A stretch of 64,000 bases of DNA from Bacillota bacterium (GTDB lineage: Bacteria > Bacillota > Clostridia > Lachnospirales > Lachnospiraceae). The position numbers and the translations under genes were made by a program. A model generated the notes under the pieces. It was not told where the DNA came from. It ran no database searches and saw nothing but the letters and a program-made list of their open reading frames with translations. Positions 49,520-57,891 of this stretch are shown in pieces. Every line of letters begins with the position of its first letter. The first letter of the stretch is position 1. The DNA is taken from contig JAEWJZ010000030.1 of assembly GCA_023386315.1 (NCBI GenBank), positions 235,246 through 299,245 on the forward strand, in the 5' to 3' direction.

Positions 49520-51991
49520 ATGAGCCGATACACCTATACCTTGCACCCGGGGAAAAAGGAACCGGATAGAAACACCTATAAAAAAAGCGGGCTGGAGAAT
49601 ATGACAACATTTCAGCTGAGAGAAATATGCCGCAGGGAAAAGTTAATTATACCGTCTGGGAATTCCATGGACCGGGAGGGTCTGTTAAGGTTGATTATGC
49701 GGTTTCGGGGGCAGAAGGAATATCGGCATATTACCTCATCCTGCAGTGGAGGTCTTTCCCGTCTCCAGGAATTTTTTGACAGGAATTTCGTACATATCAC
49801 TTCCAGTCAGAATGTTAGAATACCCGGTACCATTGCAATCTACCGGGGAACGGGGTTAAATGAGCTTGACGGATATACGGTTGAATCTGATGTTTTGCTC
49901 TATGAGGGAAATTTACTTCTTATAGATGAAAACTTCAGCATTTACACCTGTTTTTATATAAATAAAATAAAAGATACTTACTATTTATTCCAGGGGAAGG
50001 GCATGGAGATTCTTCCCCTGGAAAAGCATCAGTATTTTATTCTGTATTTCCCAAATGAGCGGGATTCAGAGTTCCTCTATGACTGTTACCAGGGAAATCA
50101 TTCTGTAATACCCGGACATATGGAAGGAATCCGGATCCCGCTTTTAGACATTGAAATAAAAGAGGTGGCAAAGACAGAACTTCCGCTGGTAATAGACTTC
50201 GGAAGCTCCAACACTGCCATGGGGATCTGCTTAAATGACGGCTCTGTTAAAATTGCGAAGGCAGGCGGCGGCAACATTATACCCAGTGTCATTGGTGTCA
50301 GGGAAAGCGATGGAAAACCGGAGTTTGTATTCGGCTTTGATGCCCTGACTCTGGCCAGTCAGAATTATCAGGATGAGGACATTCCTGTTTTTTACGATAT
50401 GAAACGGTGGATCAGCAATCCAAACCGGCCGGAAGGCGTGATTTTAAAAAGTGGTTTTAAATATTTAATTCCACGCCGGGATATGCTGAAGGCATTTTTG
50501 GAGTATTTAATTGATCTGGCAAAACAGCAGTTTAAATGCAGCTTTCAAAACATCCAGTTTCTTGCTCCGATCCGCCAGAAAGAAAAGTTCCAGGAGCTGT
50601 TTAAGGAGCTTTTGCCGGATTATTCCGTAAACTGCGAGCTTGATGAGGGAATGGCAGTCCTCTTTCACAGCATATATGGAATGATCAGCCAGAATCTTTA
50701 TGAGAAGGGGCGTAAATATCATGCGCTGATCATAGACTGCGGGGGCGGAACCACAGATCTTACTTCAGGCCGCTTCTTAATTGATAACAGCCGGGTTTCC
50801 TATACCATTGATCTGGAAACAAGCTATGAAAACGGAGATACGAATTTTGGCGGGAATAATCTGACCTACCGGATTCTGCAGATGCTTAAGATCAGGATTG
50901 CAAAGGCATGGGGATATTTAAATGCAGAAGAACCCGGGCTTACAAATGAAGGGGACTGCATTCAGAGCTTAACCGATCAATATAAGAAGGCGGAAAAATT
51001 TCTCCCAACCTGCTTTAAGGAGTATGAAGAACGGGACAGAGAATCTTATTTCCGTGTGAAAAATAATTATTACTATTTGTTTCAGCTTGCGGAAGAAGTA
51101 AAAAAATCATTTTTCCAGGCCAGATTTCAATATGAGCTTTTGATTAGCACTACACGAAACGAGGAAAAGAGCCAGATGTTTCTGGATAAATGGAAGCTCT
51201 CTGTATTTGCAGACGGACGTCTGGTTCATATTGACAGAGAAATATCCTTTTCCCTGTACTTAAATGAGATTGAGAAGATTTTGAGACCGGATATTTATCA
51301 TGTTATGGAACGTTTTCTGGACCAGAAGTTTGAACAGGGGGAACTTCAGGACTATGAGATGTTAAAACTTACGGGACAGTCCTGTAAATCAAGTCTTTTT
51401 ACGGAAGCTTTAAAACAGTATGTCCCGGGAAAGTTGATTCAGAACACCAAGAGAGAAGCCGATGAGACAGAGCTGAAAATGTGCTGTTTAAACGGAGCTC
51501 TTTCCTACTTCATGAATTGCAAGAGAGGGTATATGAAGGTGAACCAGAATTATGAGGTACGGACACTTCCTTATGAAATCATGGCTTATACTCATGAAAA
51601 TCAGGAAAAAATTCTGATTCGAAGTCTGGATCCGGAAGAGCATATCGGATGCATCTCCCGTTTTATGGTAGGAAAGCAGCTGGATCTTTATTTAAATGAC
51701 GAAAAGGGAAAACATTTAAAAACCTGTTATTTTCAGTATGATACGGCTTCCTTTGACCAGACAACACAGGAAGAAATTGACAGTCAGTATGCAGGAAGTG
51801 TCATTCAGGAGGAAACAGATACCATTCTGGAGGGTGAGATGAAATTTTTCGTATGGGTATCCAGAAAAAGATGGGGATTTATTGTACTTCCGGTGCTGCG
51901 GGAAAATGAGGTGCTTTATAAAGGAAAAGAGACTTTCTTTGATTTTGAGGATGATACCTGGGAAGAGAACTTCTTTGATGGGAGGAAGTAA
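49520..51991 (+). CDS. Hsp70/actin-fold ATPase with SAP-like N-terminal segment
   Basis: About 823 residues. Residues about 28-65 (TTFQLREICRREKLIIPSGN then REGLLRLIMRFRG) look like a SAP-type helix-turn-helix motif. Residues ~215-640 are Hsp70-like: phosphate-1 loop VIDFGSSNTAMGICLNDG, phosphate-2 loop ALIIDCGGGTTDLTSG, FGGNNLTYRI, and adenosine motif KLTGQSCKSSLFTEAL. The canonical substrate-binding domain is not obvious. With the J-domain protein in the same operon it may form a dedicated chaperone pair or remodelling ATPase. Start at ATG 49520 (MSRYTYTL), supported by GTGAGGAA. Confidence 0.82.
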   Translation: MSRYTYTLHPGKKEPDRNTYKKSGLENMTTFQLREICRREKLIIPSGNSMDREGLLRLIMRFRGQKEYRHITSSCSGGLSRLQEFFDRNFVHITSSQNVRIPGTIAIYRGTGLNELDGYTVESDVLLYEGNLLLIDENFSIYTCFYINKIKDTYYLFQGKGMEILPLEKHQYFILYFPNERDSEFLYDCYQGNHSVIPGHMEGIRIPLLDIEIKEVAKTELPLVIDFGSSNTAMGICLNDGSVKIAKAGGGNIIPSVIGVRESDGKPEFVFGFDALTLASQNYQDEDIPVFYDMKRWISNPNRPEGVILKSGFKYLIPRRDMLKAFLEYLIDLAKQQFKCSFQNIQFLAPIRQKEKFQELFKELLPDYSVNCELDEGMAVLFHSIYGMISQNLYEKGRKYHALIIDCGGGTTDLTSGRFLIDNSRVSYTIDLETSYENGDTNFGGNNLTYRILQMLKIRIAKAWGYLNAEEPGLTNEGDCIQSLTDQYKKAEKFLPTCFKEYEERDRESYFRVKNNYYYLFQLAEEVKKSFFQARFQYELLISTTRNEEKSQMFLDKWKLSVFADGRLVHIDREISFSLYLNEIEKILRPDIYHVMERFLDQKFEQGELQDYEMLKLTGQSCKSSLFTEALKQYVPGKLIQNTKREADETELKMCCLNGALSYFMNCKRGYMKVNQNYEVRTLPYEIMAYTHENQEKILIRSLDPEEHIGCISRFMVGKQLDLYLNDEKGKHLKTCYFQYDTASFDQTTQEEIDSQYAGSVIQEETDTILEGEMKFFVWVSRKRWGFIVLPVLRENEVLYKGKETFFDFEDDTWEENFFDGRK

Positions 51992-52042
51992 ATCAGATTA
52001 AGAAAACAGGGATGGCAATATACGTTAGGAGGACAGGAACGA

Positions 52043-53332
52043 ATGGACCAGATAGAAGAGATGAAGGCGATGATCCGGGAAGAGATCCAGTCAATCACCA
52101 ATCTGGAGGAGCGGATTGTATTTAAAAATCTGATGGAAGGGGTTTTTTTAGAGCTGTATGAGACAAATGTCCGTATGTACCGGATGTTAGAGGAACGGGT
52201 GATGAATGACCTGGTGTATGATGTCAACCGCTATCTGATCCGGACAGGCATTATGGAACGGGGATATTTAGACAATTCCCACCACTTAATGAGTCCCATT
52301 TGCGATTCGGATTTAGAAACACAGGTTTTTGAGATTTCAGAGGTGAGAAAAAAGCTTAAGGAGGAAGGACGCTTTTGTCTCACAACCGTATTTCTCCGAT
52401 GTGACGCCATGGAGGTGGAGGAAGTCTTAAAAAACCAGGATAACTTTACCGGAAGATTAAAGGCAGGGGAGGAATACCCGGTTTCCATTTCACTGGAGCC
52501 CAGCAGACGGTACAGGCAGGAATTGGAGCATCTTTATCATCTGTTCATGAAAAATGGCATACCCTGGAAAACAATCAATGCTCCTTATCTGTTTAAGATG
52601 GCGGATATCTGTATTACCAGCCTCCCCGAGGAGATCAGTGACGATGAGGTTATTACCAGCTTTGGTGCGGATTTTGGAGAATATAATCAATTTGTTCAGT
52701 ATGATATGATACCAATCTGGAATGTGAGGCATCTAAAGCTGGAAAGCGTGGGATTTCCAGTGGCCTGCAGTGATCATGAAAACTATGAACATGTGATTTC
52801 CATTCGGGATTACGGAACTGACCACGCTTACCTGGTGGAGGAAAAAGCCGGAATCCGCAGCGTCAGACAAAGTGGGGAAAAGCTTCTGGTAACAGGAAAG
52901 ATTGCAAATGCGAAAAAATGGGATGTGTTTATGATCAGGAGCGGATCGGATCAAAAGATTGACCGTTATACCTATCCTGTTATGGAAAACTTGAGAAAAG
53001 ACGGATTCGCGGAACGCTTTCAGGAAAAAACAAGGCAGATGGTAAAGACAAAAGGGGAATTGGAGCGGTTTATCCGTGGATTTGGACTGGAGGAGTTTAT
53101 CGAATATAAGGACTGTGCTCTTCTGGAACAAAATCAGGAGAGTCTGGAAACCTACCCCATGAATTTTTTTATGGAGGATGAGATCCGGGACAGAGCGGGG
53201 AAAAAGAGGTTAGTTATTTACTTTAAAGCGAGAGGGAGAGAAAAGTGGCTTTTGCGGGATTTAGCCAGCTTTATTACCTCAGAGGTTCAGGAACTCTATC
53301 CGGAATATGAATGCGGAGGAAAGCTTATATGA
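52043..53332 (+). CDS. Putative baseplate protein, large (function inferred)
   Basis: 429 residues. It begins with a helical region rich in charged residues (MDQIEEMKAMIREEIQSITN, then FLELYETNVRMYRMLEERV) and continues as a mixed alpha/beta protein. It ends KRLVIYFKARGREKWLLRDL. I do not recognise a named family. Position between the Hsp70-like ATPase and the smaller baseplate candidates, and overlap with the next gene (ATG inside its last codons), suggest a structural part of the injection system such as a TssK/TssF-like wedge. The assignment rests on synteny alone. Confidence 0.6.
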   Translation: MDQIEEMKAMIREEIQSITNLEERIVFKNLMEGVFLELYETNVRMYRMLEERVMNDLVYDVNRYLIRTGIMERGYLDNSHHLMSPICDSDLETQVFEISEVRKKLKEEGRFCLTTVFLRCDAMEVEEVLKNQDNFTGRLKAGEEYPVSISLEPSRRYRQELEHLYHLFMKNGIPWKTINAPYLFKMADICITSLPEEISDDEVITSFGADFGEYNQFVQYDMIPIWNVRHLKLESVGFPVACSDHENYEHVISIRDYGTDHAYLVEEKAGIRSVRQSGEKLLVTGKIANAKKWDVFMIRSGSDQKIDRYTYPVMENLRKDGFAERFQEKTRQMVKTKGELERFIRGFGLEEFIEYKDCALLEQNQESLETYPMNFFMEDEIRDRAGKKRLVIYFKARGREKWLLRDLASFITSEVQELYPEYECGGKLI

Positions 53333-54024
53333 ATTATTTGTGGGAAGCAATGCTTCAGCTGAGAAAGCAGGGCGTGACGGAATCTACCGTACGTTTTAAA
53401 ATGCCTCAAAGATTCAGCTCCTATATGGAATTGTCCATCCCATGCTTAAACCAGGAAGAAATGAAAGAAGGGGAAGTAATTGAAGTAAACCCGTACTACC
53501 GCTTCTATAACATTTTCAAGGATTTCTACCAGCCGGATCTTAAGGATTATCCCATGCTCCGTGATAATCTGTTTCATTTGATCTTCCATCTCCTTGCCCA
53601 AAATGATGCTTTGTCAGGTATGACAAAGGAGGAGTATCATAAAAAACTCCTTTACCGAGATTTGGAGGAATGTGCATTTGGAGAATCTGCCAGAAATGCC
53701 ATAGGGCTTTTCAACCGGGATGAACGGGAATTTATCTTAAGCGGTATGTTAAAGCAGTATGAAACCGGCAGCTCCCTGGATATGTTTAAGGATATGATGG
53801 AGGAACTGATTCCTGACAACATCGTATATCACAGCAACCAGAATTCATATGAAATACTGGTGTTTATCGGCAGAAGGATGGATAAAACATTAGAAGGAAA
53901 AATGGGGTTTCTGGTCAATATGTTTGTGGAGCTGCCTTATCACGTGGAGATTTACTACGAACACCATTTTGGAATTATGGCAATTGAAGAGACTATGGAA
54001 ATAGATGAAATTATTATGTGCTGA
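53329..54024 (+). CDS. Putative baseplate/assembly protein (231 aa)
   Basis: About 231 residues, starting MNYLWEAMLQLRKQGVTEST, with GCGGAGGAAAG upstream inside the previous gene (4-nt stop/start overlap). Visible features are PYYRFYNIFKDFYQPD, repeated acidic/aromatic helices, and a C-terminal beta-rich part (VYHSNQNSYEILVFIGRRM...VELPYHVEIYYEHHFG). The family is not recognised. Overlap with neighbours on both sides indicates a fixed complex partner; a wedge protein of the baseplate is plausible. Confidence 0.6.
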   Translation: MNYLWEAMLQLRKQGVTESTVRFKMPQRFSSYMELSIPCLNQEEMKEGEVIEVNPYYRFYNIFKDFYQPDLKDYPMLRDNLFHLIFHLLAQNDALSGMTKEEYHKKLLYRDLEECAFGESARNAIGLFNRDEREFILSGMLKQYETGSSLDMFKDMMEELIPDNIVYHSNQNSYEILVFIGRRMDKTLEGKMGFLVNMFVELPYHVEIYYEHHFGIMAIEETMEIDEIIMC

Positions 54025-54038
54025 CAGGAGGCGGTGAG

Positions 54039-54815
54039 ATGTTTCAATATGTATATCCTCAATTTGAGAAAAAGCGGCTTCTCAGGGTAGAGATGCTGGA
54101 TCAGTTAAGGGATTACCCGAAGGATTTATTTGATTTGTCATTTCAGGGATTTGGCAACGGTATTGTAAATGGGTGCAGTTTTACCTGGGATAATGGGGTG
54201 CTGACTATTTCTCCGGGGATCATTTATCACAACGAAAAACTGTATATGTTGACGGAACCTTTTGTAATGGACTGTAAGGCAGAAGACAGAATGCGGTATT
54301 TAAAAGTACAGTTTCTTACGGAAGCAAGGGAAATGGGCAGAATTATCGGGAACACCAGGATTGTACTGGAGGAGAAAAAAGCGGATGGTGCAACAGAACT
54401 GGAATTATGCAGATTCCGGCTGCAAAACGGTGCCAGACTCCGCAGCACCTATGAGAGTTTTTCCGATTATTCTACGGAATACGATACCATCAATCTGATT
54501 TACCAGCCCTATGCCGCAGCGGGAGGAAGCACGTTAAATCCCAGGCTCGTCCGCCAGTTTGCAAGGGAGTTAATAAGAGGCGGAGTAACTGACCCCCTGG
54601 ACGCCGGTTTTTCCATGGCTGCCTTATCAAATAACGGAGTAGTATCAGTTTCCTGTATGGAAGAATACCTTTCAGCCAGACATGGGGAGGACTTTAACGG
54701 GAATGGAAACGGAGCCATCTACCGGGGGCTGCTGGAGATACTCAAAGATAATGGAAAAGGTGAGTTTAAGAGAAGAACAGGAAATCATGGAAACAGGGGG
54801 ATGCTGCTCATTTAA
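54039..54815 (+). CDS. Putative baseplate wedge/tail-associated protein (258 aa)
   Basis: About 258 residues starting MFQYVYPQFEKKRLLRVEML, preferred over an upstream ATG because GGAGGCGGTGAG lies just before it. Residues 30-75 show FGNGIVNGCSFTWDNGVLTI with SPGIIYHNEKLYML. That 'GIV.G......G..L.ISPG....' pattern is common at the start of phage tail-fibre and baseplate proteins. The middle has ELELCRFRLQNGARLRS. The C-terminus is Gly/Asn-rich. This supports a tail-like structural role, but an exact homologue is not recognised. Confidence 0.62.
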   Translation: MFQYVYPQFEKKRLLRVEMLDQLRDYPKDLFDLSFQGFGNGIVNGCSFTWDNGVLTISPGIIYHNEKLYMLTEPFVMDCKAEDRMRYLKVQFLTEAREMGRIIGNTRIVLEEKKADGATELELCRFRLQNGARLRSTYESFSDYSTEYDTINLIYQPYAAAGGSTLNPRLVRQFARELIRGGVTDPLDAGFSMAALSNNGVVSVSCMEEYLSARHGEDFNGNGNGAIYRGLLEILKDNGKGEFKRRTGNHGNRGMLLI

Positions 54816-54841
54816 ACACAGGAAAAACAAGGAGTAAATGT

Positions 54842-56500
54842 ATGGCGGAGCATATTACATATGGTGATTTAAAAATTAAATGTAACGTAAAAATAAAACG
54901 TATATTGGAACTTTCCATAAAAGAAAGCATTGGTACCCATGCTATGGCTATGGTAACGGCAGAGTTAGAGCCGGGGAGTTTTTCGGTATCCGGTGAAGAA
55001 ATGAATAGCCAGCCTTTAAAGATATATAGTATAAAAAATCAAAAAGAGGTTCTGCTTTTTTCAGGCGTAATCAGTAAGGTCCGTGTAGAAAAGGAATCAT
55101 TTCATGAAATTCTTTATCTTACTTCCTACTCATTGTCGTGGCTCATGGATCTGGAAAAAAAGAGCAGATCATTTCAGGATTGTAATAAGTCTGTTTTACA
55201 ATTGGTTCAAAATATAGCTGAGGAAAAATCTTTTACTGTGATATCCTCTGCATCAGATAAAGCAATTACAAAACCTTTTATTCAGTTTGAGGAAACTGAT
55301 TGGGAATTTATATTAAGATTATCAACGCACCTTCATACTCAATTAATTGCAGCAGATGATTATGATGGAAGAGGGGTATACCTGGGATTCCAGAAAGAAA
55401 GTGATGCTCTGAAATTAGATGCTTTAAGTGAACGATGGTGTATGGAGGCGGATGATGCAAAAGCGCTGGACTGGAGAACCAGAGAAGCCTGTTATTACGA
55501 AGTGGATTCTTATCAGGTCCTGCATCTGGGACAATGCGTCAGCTACAGAAACGGAATTATGTGGACATATTATGTAGAGATGAATCTGCGGAAGGGTCTT
55601 TTGTGCTGTACATACAAGTTATCCGGAATGAATCACGGAATGTATCCAACAATTAATAATCCCTGTATAAAAGGTGTTTCATTGACCGGAACAGTACTGG
55701 AGCGCAGGGATGAGAAGATCAAAATCCACCTGGATATTGATAAGGAGCAGGATGCAGGCAAAGCATTTTTTTATCCATGGTTTCCGGAGTATGGAAATTT
55801 ACTATACTGTATGCCGGAAACAGGAAGCAGGGTTCGTCTTCAGATTCCAAGGGGAGATGAGCAGGAAGCATTTGGGGTGAGCTGCATCCGTGAGAATGGG
55901 CAGGAAGGCGCGGAGACACTGGATCCGAATAACCGCTGGTTTATTACAGCGGCTAAGAAAAAGATGGCACTTAGACCGTCGGATATGGAATTATCCGCTG
56001 ATAACGGGAAGTCGGAGATATCCATGCAGGATGGTGTTGGTAATATCATTCGCAGCAACGGAGAATTATTACTTCAGGCAAAGGGGAAGGTTGTGCTGCG
56101 CGGAAAAAAGATTGAACTGATGGCACCCACTGAGGTTACAGTTGTTAAAAGACGGTTGGGAAATCCGGCGGTGGTTAACATCTGCCATAATCTTGATTGT
56201 ATGGGAGAAAGTACTATTTTAAAAAATCTTAGTGGTTCAAGTGAGGGTACTGCAGGTCCCGGTTCCAGTTTAGGCAATCAACAGAAGATGGATAAACGGA
56301 CAGAAGAGAGGATGAAAAAAGAGAAAGAGAAGATGCAGCTTAAGATGAAGGAATTGTCAGAGGACAGTTCAGATAGTTATGAGTTTGGGCCATCAATCGT
56401 AAATATCATCTCGGCGATACCACAAAGTACAGAGCAGGACCGGCTGTCCCAGATCGCAGCAGGATTTCGGCCTATATCAGGGAGAATGAAAGGAGATTAA
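54842..56500 (+). CDS. VgrG/gpD-like spike protein 1
   Basis: 552 residues. The N-terminal two-thirds match the gp27/gpD-like part of VgrG. The hallmark FIQFEETDWEFILRLSTHLH (about 149-168) corresponds to the QYNETDWEFLKR motif of VgrG proteins. The gp5-like part has FFYPWFPEYGNLLYCMPETG with SRVRLQIPRGDE, then beta-repeat segments (ISMQDGVGNIIRSNGELLLQ, VVLRGKKIELMAPTEVTVVK). A charged C-terminal helix (KRTEERMKKEKEKMQLKMKE) is unusual and may dock effectors. It forms the puncturing tip, likely as a trimer. Confidence 0.85.
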   Translation: MAEHITYGDLKIKCNVKIKRILELSIKESIGTHAMAMVTAELEPGSFSVSGEEMNSQPLKIYSIKNQKEVLLFSGVISKVRVEKESFHEILYLTSYSLSWLMDLEKKSRSFQDCNKSVLQLVQNIAEEKSFTVISSASDKAITKPFIQFEETDWEFILRLSTHLHTQLIAADDYDGRGVYLGFQKESDALKLDALSERWCMEADDAKALDWRTREACYYEVDSYQVLHLGQCVSYRNGIMWTYYVEMNLRKGLLCCTYKLSGMNHGMYPTINNPCIKGVSLTGTVLERRDEKIKIHLDIDKEQDAGKAFFYPWFPEYGNLLYCMPETGSRVRLQIPRGDEQEAFGVSCIRENGQEGAETLDPNNRWFITAAKKKMALRPSDMELSADNGKSEISMQDGVGNIIRSNGELLLQAKGKVVLRGKKIELMAPTEVTVVKRRLGNPAVVNICHNLDCMGESTILKNLSGSSEGTAGPGSSLGNQQKMDKRTEERMKKEKEKMQLKMKELSEDSSDSYEFGPSIVNIISAIPQSTEQDRLSQIAAGFRPISGRMKGD

Positions 56501-56502
56501 GT

Positions 56503-56748
56503 ATGTCGTATTCCGTTATAAATGGAGCAGTAGGAAAAAGTCCGTTAATTGATAAGATCAACCAGATTCCTGTCTGGCAGGTTAAAAGCGGAGTTCAGGA
56601 GCAGATGGAGCAGCTGGTTACAGGACATAGTGGGGATATCTGTCAATCGGTTCAATTTTCGTTTGATTCGTGCAGGAAGGAGATAAAGGAGCAGCTGCAT
56701 AGTTTGAAATTAGAAACGGGGGAGGCAAATGGAGTACATCCAAGATAA
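56503..56748 (+). CDS. Small protein of unknown function (81 aa) between spike and adaptor
   Basis: 81 residues starting MSYSVINGAVGKSPLIDKIN, two bases after the VgrG stop, and overlapping the next gene by 20 nt. Helical with SVQFSFDSCRKEIKEQLHSL near the end. The size and helical look recall small WXG-like or chaperone-type proteins, but no WXG motif is present. Its tight coupling with the spike and adaptor genes suggests it belongs to the spike complex. Confidence 0.5.
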   Translation: MSYSVINGAVGKSPLIDKINQIPVWQVKSGVQEQMEQLVTGHSGDICQSVQFSFDSCRKEIKEQLHSLKLETGEANGVHPR

Positions 56749-57277
56749 AACTCTTTTTTTTGACGGAAGACTGGCGGTACAGATTCCGCAGTCTTTTCAA
56801 GATATGGAAACTAACAGAGCAGAATTAATGTACCCTTATGAACAGAGACCTCAGATTATTTTGGAGGATGGGGAGGCACACCGGTTTTGTACTTTTTCTC
56901 TTTTGAAAGAGCAGAAGCTGGCAGCAAACCAGGTGGAATATGTAATAAAAAATATTACTGCAGCAGTCGTGGGGCTGTATCCTTCATGCCTGCTGACCGA
57001 TCCACGGTTCGTGTGGAGGAAAGAGGGGGCATACGGCTGGTTTTCTTTCCGAAGCATTATAAAAGAAGGAGAACTTAAAAACTTTATGTATGTATTTTCT
57101 GTAGATGAGTGCATGATGCTTGGTACAATGGGTTGTTTTATTGAGGATGAAGAAGGGAAAAAGCAATTGTTACAGATTATGGATTCATTGGAAGTTCCTG
57201 AAAGAAAGCCGTCTTTTGCAAGGAGCAGTCAAAGTTCATTACAGACAGTTGGAAAAAATCGTGGAGGGGGTATATGA
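56729..57277 (+). CDS. Putative DcrB/EagR-like effector adaptor 1
   Basis: 182 residues with the pattern FFDGRLAVQIPQSFQDMETN near the N-terminus, a central beta-sheet region, then AYGWFSFRSIIKEGELKNFM and a terminal KQLLQIMDSLEVPERK. The start 'dG...IP..F.dM' plus 'l..i.dSle' end is the layout of the DcrB/PsbP-like fold used by Eag (DUF1795) adaptors that load effectors on VgrG. The adjacent gene is a clear paralogue (see there). Family assignment is by eye and moderate. It overlaps both neighbours, so it is translationally coupled. Confidence 0.55.
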   Translation: MEYIQDKTLFFDGRLAVQIPQSFQDMETNRAELMYPYEQRPQIILEDGEAHRFCTFSLLKEQKLAANQVEYVIKNITAAVVGLYPSCLLTDPRFVWRKEGAYGWFSFRSIIKEGELKNFMYVFSVDECMMLGTMGCFIEDEEGKKQLLQIMDSLEVPERKPSFARSSQSSLQTVGKNRGGGI

Positions 57278-57891
57278 AAAAAGGTACCTATGTGGATGAA
57301 AAAATTATCAGTTTACAGAACTTCGTTAAGAAAAGAACCAGTTCATATGAGTTGCTGACAGATGAAATCCCAATTCGGGGAAAAGGTGTACGATTTGTAC
57401 CTTTTCCTATGTTTGACGGAAAAGTAAATGCACTAATACCTCAAAATTTCACAGAAATGCCCGAGATGATTGCAAAAGTCAGATATATAAGCAGCAACCG
57501 TCCGCCGGTATTGCTTACAAATGAATATTATGATGATAATTTCGGTTTTCATCTTCTAAGGCGCGGGGATATTCAAGAGTATACCAATCTGGATGAACTC
57601 ATAGATCAAATGCAGGATACGGTTAAGCTTCATACACCGGAGACTGTAATTTACGGCAAGGGGAGTATTAATTTAGAGAGAGCCGATGGCAGGTGGTTTG
57701 AATACAAGAATTTTACACTGGATGATGAAACATATAATCTGCAGTTTCTGGTTAGTACGGAGGAATATTTGCTGGCGGGAACATTTAACTGCAGGATGTG
57801 TTTTTATGATGATTGGAGAGAATCCGTGTTGAAATCGCTGGAGTATATAAAAATCACAGGAAAAGGAGAATTGAAAAATGAGAGCAGATAA
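57274..57891 (+). CDS. Putative DcrB/EagR-like effector adaptor 2
   Basis: 205 residues. Aligning by eye to the preceding protein gives FDGKVNALIPQNFTEM against FDGRLAVQIPQSFQDM, GRWFEYKNFTLDDETYNLQF against YGWFSFRSIIKEGELKNFM, and EYLLAGTFNCRMCF against ECMMLGTMGCFIED. The two are therefore tandem paralogues, this one with about 30 extra N-terminal residues (DEKIISLQNFVKKRTSSYEL). Eag proteins often act in pairs flanking effector transmembrane segments; that parallel is only suggestive. It overlaps the second VgrG gene by 14 nt. Confidence 0.55.
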   Translation: MKKGTYVDEKIISLQNFVKKRTSSYELLTDEIPIRGKGVRFVPFPMFDGKVNALIPQNFTEMPEMIAKVRYISSNRPPVLLTNEYYDDNFGFHLLRRGDIQEYTNLDELIDQMQDTVKLHTPETVIYGKGSINLERADGRWFEYKNFTLDDETYNLQFLVSTEEYLLAGTFNCRMCFYDDWRESVLKSLEYIKITGKGELKNESR

